Shown one piece after another: positions 61,794-64,000 of a stretch of DNA of 64,000 nucleotides. Below the pieces are notes generated by a model. That model did no database searches. It saw nothing but the letters and a program-made list of their open reading frames with translations, and was not told the origin of the DNA. Source of the stretch: Bog-473 sp963725895 (lineage in GTDB: Bacteria; Actinomycetota; Acidimicrobiia; Acidimicrobiales; RAAP-2); assembly GCA_963725895.1 (NCBI GenBank), contig CAVSAJ010000003.1, positions 496,001 to 560,000 on the forward strand, in the 5' to 3' direction. The first letter of the stretch is position 1; the number at the start of each line of letters is the position of its first letter. The translations under genes were made by a program, and so were the position numbers.

Positions 61794-63359
61794 ATGCCCG
61801 ACTACGACGCCATCGTCATCGGTGCCGGTCACAACGGCCTCACGGCCGCCGCCGTCATGGCAGGGGCCGGCCTGCGCGTCCTGTGCCTCGAGAAGAACCA
61901 CTTCATCGGCGGGATGGCCTCCACCACCGAGCTCATCCGCGGCTACCGCTTCGAGCTGGCAGGCTCGATCCAGTTCCCGGTGCCCAACGAGATCTACGAG
62001 GATCTCGACCTGGGGTCCTGTCCCATCTACGAACCCGAGGTCCAGTCGGCGAGTATCAGCGAGGGCGATCAGCCGCCAATCTTCTTGTACTCAGATCCCG
62101 AGCGGCTGCTCGAGCACCTGGGCGAGACGCTCGGGATCGAGGCCGTGCTCGGTATGGCCGAGGTGGCAGCGTGGGCAGAGGCGCCTGCGCGGGCCATCGG
62201 CCGCTTCGACGTACGCCGTCCGCCGCGCTCGCTCGACGAGATGTGGGACTGTGCGACCAACGAATCCGAGCGCGAGGCAATCCGCACGGCCTTGTTCGGG
62301 AGCGTGCTCGACGTCGTCGACCGCTTTCTGCCTGACCGCTCGAAGCACGCGCCGGTCCGGAGCATGCTCAGCTTCCTCGCAGTCAACTCCACCTTCCGGG
62401 GGCCAGCCTCGCCGGGGAGCGCGTTGTGCCTCGCGTTCGCGCTCGCGTCGCCCGGCACGGCGACGATGTCGAAGGTGCGCGGCGGGCTCGGGACGATCGC
62501 CGACCACCTCTTGAACCTCTATGAGGGGCGGGGCGGCGAGCTGCGTCGCCACGCCAAGGTCTCGCGCATCGTGGTCGACGGCGGCGCGGTCCGAGGTGTC
62601 GAGCTCGGTGAGGGAGAGGTGGTCACGGCTCCGGTCGTCGTGTCGAACCTCGACCCGACCGCCACGTTCACCAACCTCCTCGATCCGGACTCGCTGCCCG
62701 AGGCGTTCACCCGGCGCGTGGCGGCCATCGACCACCGGGCCCTCTATTTCCAGGCGCACTTCGCCTTGCGAGGGCTGCCCGAGTACGCCAGGCCCTACGA
62801 GGAGCTGAACGGCGGCACGTTCGGCCGCAACGTGACCTTTTTCGGGACGGCCGAGCAGATGCAGCGCGACTTCGAAGGCTGTGTCCGCGGCGAGGTGCCG
62901 CGCTCGCCAAGCTTCAACCTGCAGATCCCCTCGCTCGACGATCCGAGCTTGGCCCCGGAGGGGATGCACGCCGCCAGCAGTTTCGCCTTCTACCTGCCAA
63001 TCGGTGCGGATCGCGAGGCACAGGGACGACTACGCGACGAGATGGCGCAGCGAATCGTCGACAAGATCGCGGCGGTGGCGCCGAACTTCCCTGATTTGGT
63101 GGACCGCCAGCTGAACTATCCCGCCTACACCTACGAGCTGATGTTCGGGTGCACAGGGGGCGACTTCACCCATGGGCTGCTCCAGCCTGAGTTCATGGGC
63201 CCCTTCCGGCCCGGCCCCACGGGGTGGCCCGACAACCCGGTGCCGGTGGAGGGGCTGTATCTGTGCGGGGCCGGCTGCCACGGCGGCCCCGGCGTGACCT
63301 TCATCCCGGGTTACAACTGTGCCTACGCCGTGGTGGAAGGCACCCGCGCGCGGTTGTAA
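61794..63359 (+). CDS. Phytoene-dehydrogenase-like FAD oxidoreductase (PYROXD2-like)
   Basis: A 521-residue flavoprotein. It has the dinucleotide-binding start YDAIVIGAGHNGLTAAAVMA and C-terminal YLCGAGCHGGPGVTFIPGYN. The family includes carotenoid desaturases/isomerases and the PYROXD2 group. It oxidises or isomerises a polyene or other lipid. ATG 61794 is the clear start. No carotenoid synthesis genes are seen here, so I do not assign a carotenoid role. Its 3' end overlaps the convergent membrane gene by 37 bases. Confidence 0.9.
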   Translation: MPDYDAIVIGAGHNGLTAAAVMAGAGLRVLCLEKNHFIGGMASTTELIRGYRFELAGSIQFPVPNEIYEDLDLGSCPIYEPEVQSASISEGDQPPIFLYSDPERLLEHLGETLGIEAVLGMAEVAAWAEAPARAIGRFDVRRPPRSLDEMWDCATNESEREAIRTALFGSVLDVVDRFLPDRSKHAPVRSMLSFLAVNSTFRGPASPGSALCLAFALASPGTATMSKVRGGLGTIADHLLNLYEGRGGELRRHAKVSRIVVDGGAVRGVELGEGEVVTAPVVVSNLDPTATFTNLLDPDSLPEAFTRRVAAIDHRALYFQAHFALRGLPEYARPYEELNGGTFGRNVTFFGTAEQMQRDFEGCVRGEVPRSPSFNLQIPSLDDPSLAPEGMHAASSFAFYLPIGADREAQGRLRDEMAQRIVDKIAAVAPNFPDLVDRQLNYPAYTYELMFGCTGGDFTHGLLQPEFMGPFRPGPTGWPDNPVPVEGLYLCGAGCHGGPGVTFIPGYNCAYAVVEGTRARL

Positions 63360-63784
63360 CGCAGCTGGCGTTCCATGAACGCGAGGAAGAACGCAATGGA
63401 AAAGGCCAGGCTGGTGAAGAGGCTCATCACGAAGAAGATCCACGCCCACCGAAGTCCCCGTCGGGTGCCTTCGACGATGGTCCACAGCGGCATGAGCACC
63501 ACGTTGACGATGATGTAGTCCTGTGCCGCGGAGTCGGCTGCCCAGTTGGTGAACAGCAGTTTGGTGTAGTTGATGTAGTTGGCCCGGTGGCCGTAAAGAT
63601 GGGTGTAGCGGACGTTGAAGTACCACCCGAGCACGATCGAGCAGACGCCGACGACGTAGTAGACGCCCTCGAGCAGCGACACCGGCCCGGCGGTCCCGTT
63701 CGTGAAGAGATGCCGATTGACGGCGAACGCGACCACCGTGGTCAGGATGCCGAGGACACCAGTGATCAACAGCTGCGATGTCAT
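63323..63784 (-). CDS. DUF2834-like small membrane protein
   Basis: A 153-residue protein with four hydrophobic segments (about 5-25, 38-58, 90-105 and 112-138). Sequence blocks are WYFNVRYTHLYGHRANYINY, LLFTNWAADSAAQDYIIVNV and RRGLRWAWIFFVMSLFTSLA, which fit the DUF2834 family. No function is known. The start ATG at 63784 follows AGGAGGGG. Convergent overlap with the flavoprotein gene suggests no shared terminator. Confidence 0.8.
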   Translation of the reverse strand: MTSQLLITGVLGILTTVVAFAVNRHLFTNGTAGPVSLLEGVYYVVGVCSIVLGWYFNVRYTHLYGHRANYINYTKLLFTNWAADSAAQDYIIVNVVLMPLWTIVEGTRRGLRWAWIFFVMSLFTSLAFSIAFFLAFMERQLRYNRARVPSTTA

Positions 63785-63864
63785 TTGCCCCTCCTCGCTC
63801 GATCCGCGGCCGGGGCCGCGCGATCAAACCCTAAGAGCCCGCACAGCTGGACCGGGGGACGCCC

Positions 63865-64000
63865 TCAGAGGAGTTCGAGGACACGTTCGGGCGGCCGGCC
63901 GACGACGGCCCTGTCGCCGTTGACGAAGATTGGTCGCTCCAAGAGGATGGGGTGCGCACTCATGGCGTCCAGAAGTTCGTCGCGGGTGGCGTCCTCGAGG
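63865..64000 (-). CDS. arsC: ArsC-family arsenate reductase (glutaredoxin type), partial
   Basis: The last 44 codons of a gene that enters from beyond the window. The C-terminal sequence ends ELLDAMSAHPILLERPIFVN, then GDRAVVGRPPERVLELL. This matches the end of thioredoxin-fold ArsC/Spx-like reductases. It reduces arsenate with thiols, or is a related YfgD-type protein. The active-site cysteine lies outside the window. Confidence 0.85.
   Translation of the reverse strand, partial: LEDATRDELLDAMSAHPILLERPIFVNGDRAVVGRPPERVLELL

Noticed and set aside
1..64000. tRNA, rRNA, insertion sequences, integrases or phage genes
   Set aside because: I looked for cloverleaf ends, rRNA motifs, transposase DDE proteins and terminal inverted repeats and saw none I could support.

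Overview
The window is high-GC (about 70 % by eye), densely coded DNA with many GTG starts, ATGA/GTGA gene overlaps, F420-type flavin oxidoreductases and large families of lipid and CoA-thioester enzymes. This points to an actinomycete-type genome, most likely an environmental Actinomycetota such as Acidimicrobiia. That placement is inference from gene content only. I see no rRNA, tRNA, CRISPR array, insertion sequence or phage gene.

Layout. 1-1.5 kb: end of an SDR gene, a TetR gene and a 3-cysteine ferredoxin. 1.5-5 kb: a branched-chain-type substrate-binding protein, an alpha/beta hydrolase and an amidohydrolase. 5-6 kb: a 2OG-Fe(II) oxygenase of visibly lower GC. 6-10.6 kb (minus): PPOX protein, thioesterase, SDR, CoA-transferase and quinone-oxidoreductase-like MDR. 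10.6-13 kb (minus): an APH-type kinase and an acyl-CoA dehydrogenase, arranged like ACAD10/11 and the Lva pathway. 13-17.3 kb: TetR, enoyl-CoA hydratase, SDR, HSL-type esterase and TesB thioesterase. 17.7-25.2 kb (plus): a catabolic operon of aldehyde dehydrogenase, P450, amidohydrolase, paired acyl-CoA dehydrogenases and hydrolase. 25.1-27.6 kb (minus): a DUF35-thiolase-fold fusion lacking thiolase cysteines (Ltp2-like aldolase) and a TetR. 27.9-36.7 kb (plus): two more amidohydrolases, an enoyl-CoA hydratase and a complete Liv-type ABC importer with a second binding protein. 36.7-40.6 kb (minus): a DUF7064-like protein, DUF427 proteins (one fused to a thioesterase) and an SDR. 40.7-43.3 kb: a two-subunit B12 acyl-CoA mutase and a MarR. 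43.5-51 kb: a second P450, an LLM enzyme, DUF5996, adenine deaminase, 1-Cys peroxiredoxin, sugar-amine kinase and hydrolases. 51-55.6 kb: a membrane hybrid histidine kinase with HPt, followed by a REC-GGDEF protein. 55.6-58.7 kb: TetR, a possible diiron protein and an LLM enzyme. 58.8-64 kb: an epimerase, a CsoR-permease-YHS operon, a phytoene-dehydrogenase-like flavoprotein, a small membrane protein and the end of arsC.

How it fits together. The first 43 kb reads as a catabolic island: import by a Liv-type system, hydroxylation by P450 and ferredoxin, CoA-thioester oxidation, retro-aldol cleavage by the DUF35-thiolase fusion, and carbon-skeleton rearrangement by the mutase. The logic resembles steroid or isoprenoid side-chain degradation; the substrate is unknown. 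At least seven promoters share an 18-bp inverted repeat, TTGAC-N6/8-GTCAA-like, usually overlapping the -10 box. This suggests one TetR-type regulon; the TetR at 25.1-25.8 kb, itself downstream of such a site, is the best candidate.

Caution: genes from 24.1 to 42.8 kb carry more than 30 single-base frameshifts, nearly all +1. The correct reading frame can be recovered in every case, so I treat them as consensus errors, not pseudogenes, and give one entry per reconstructed gene.
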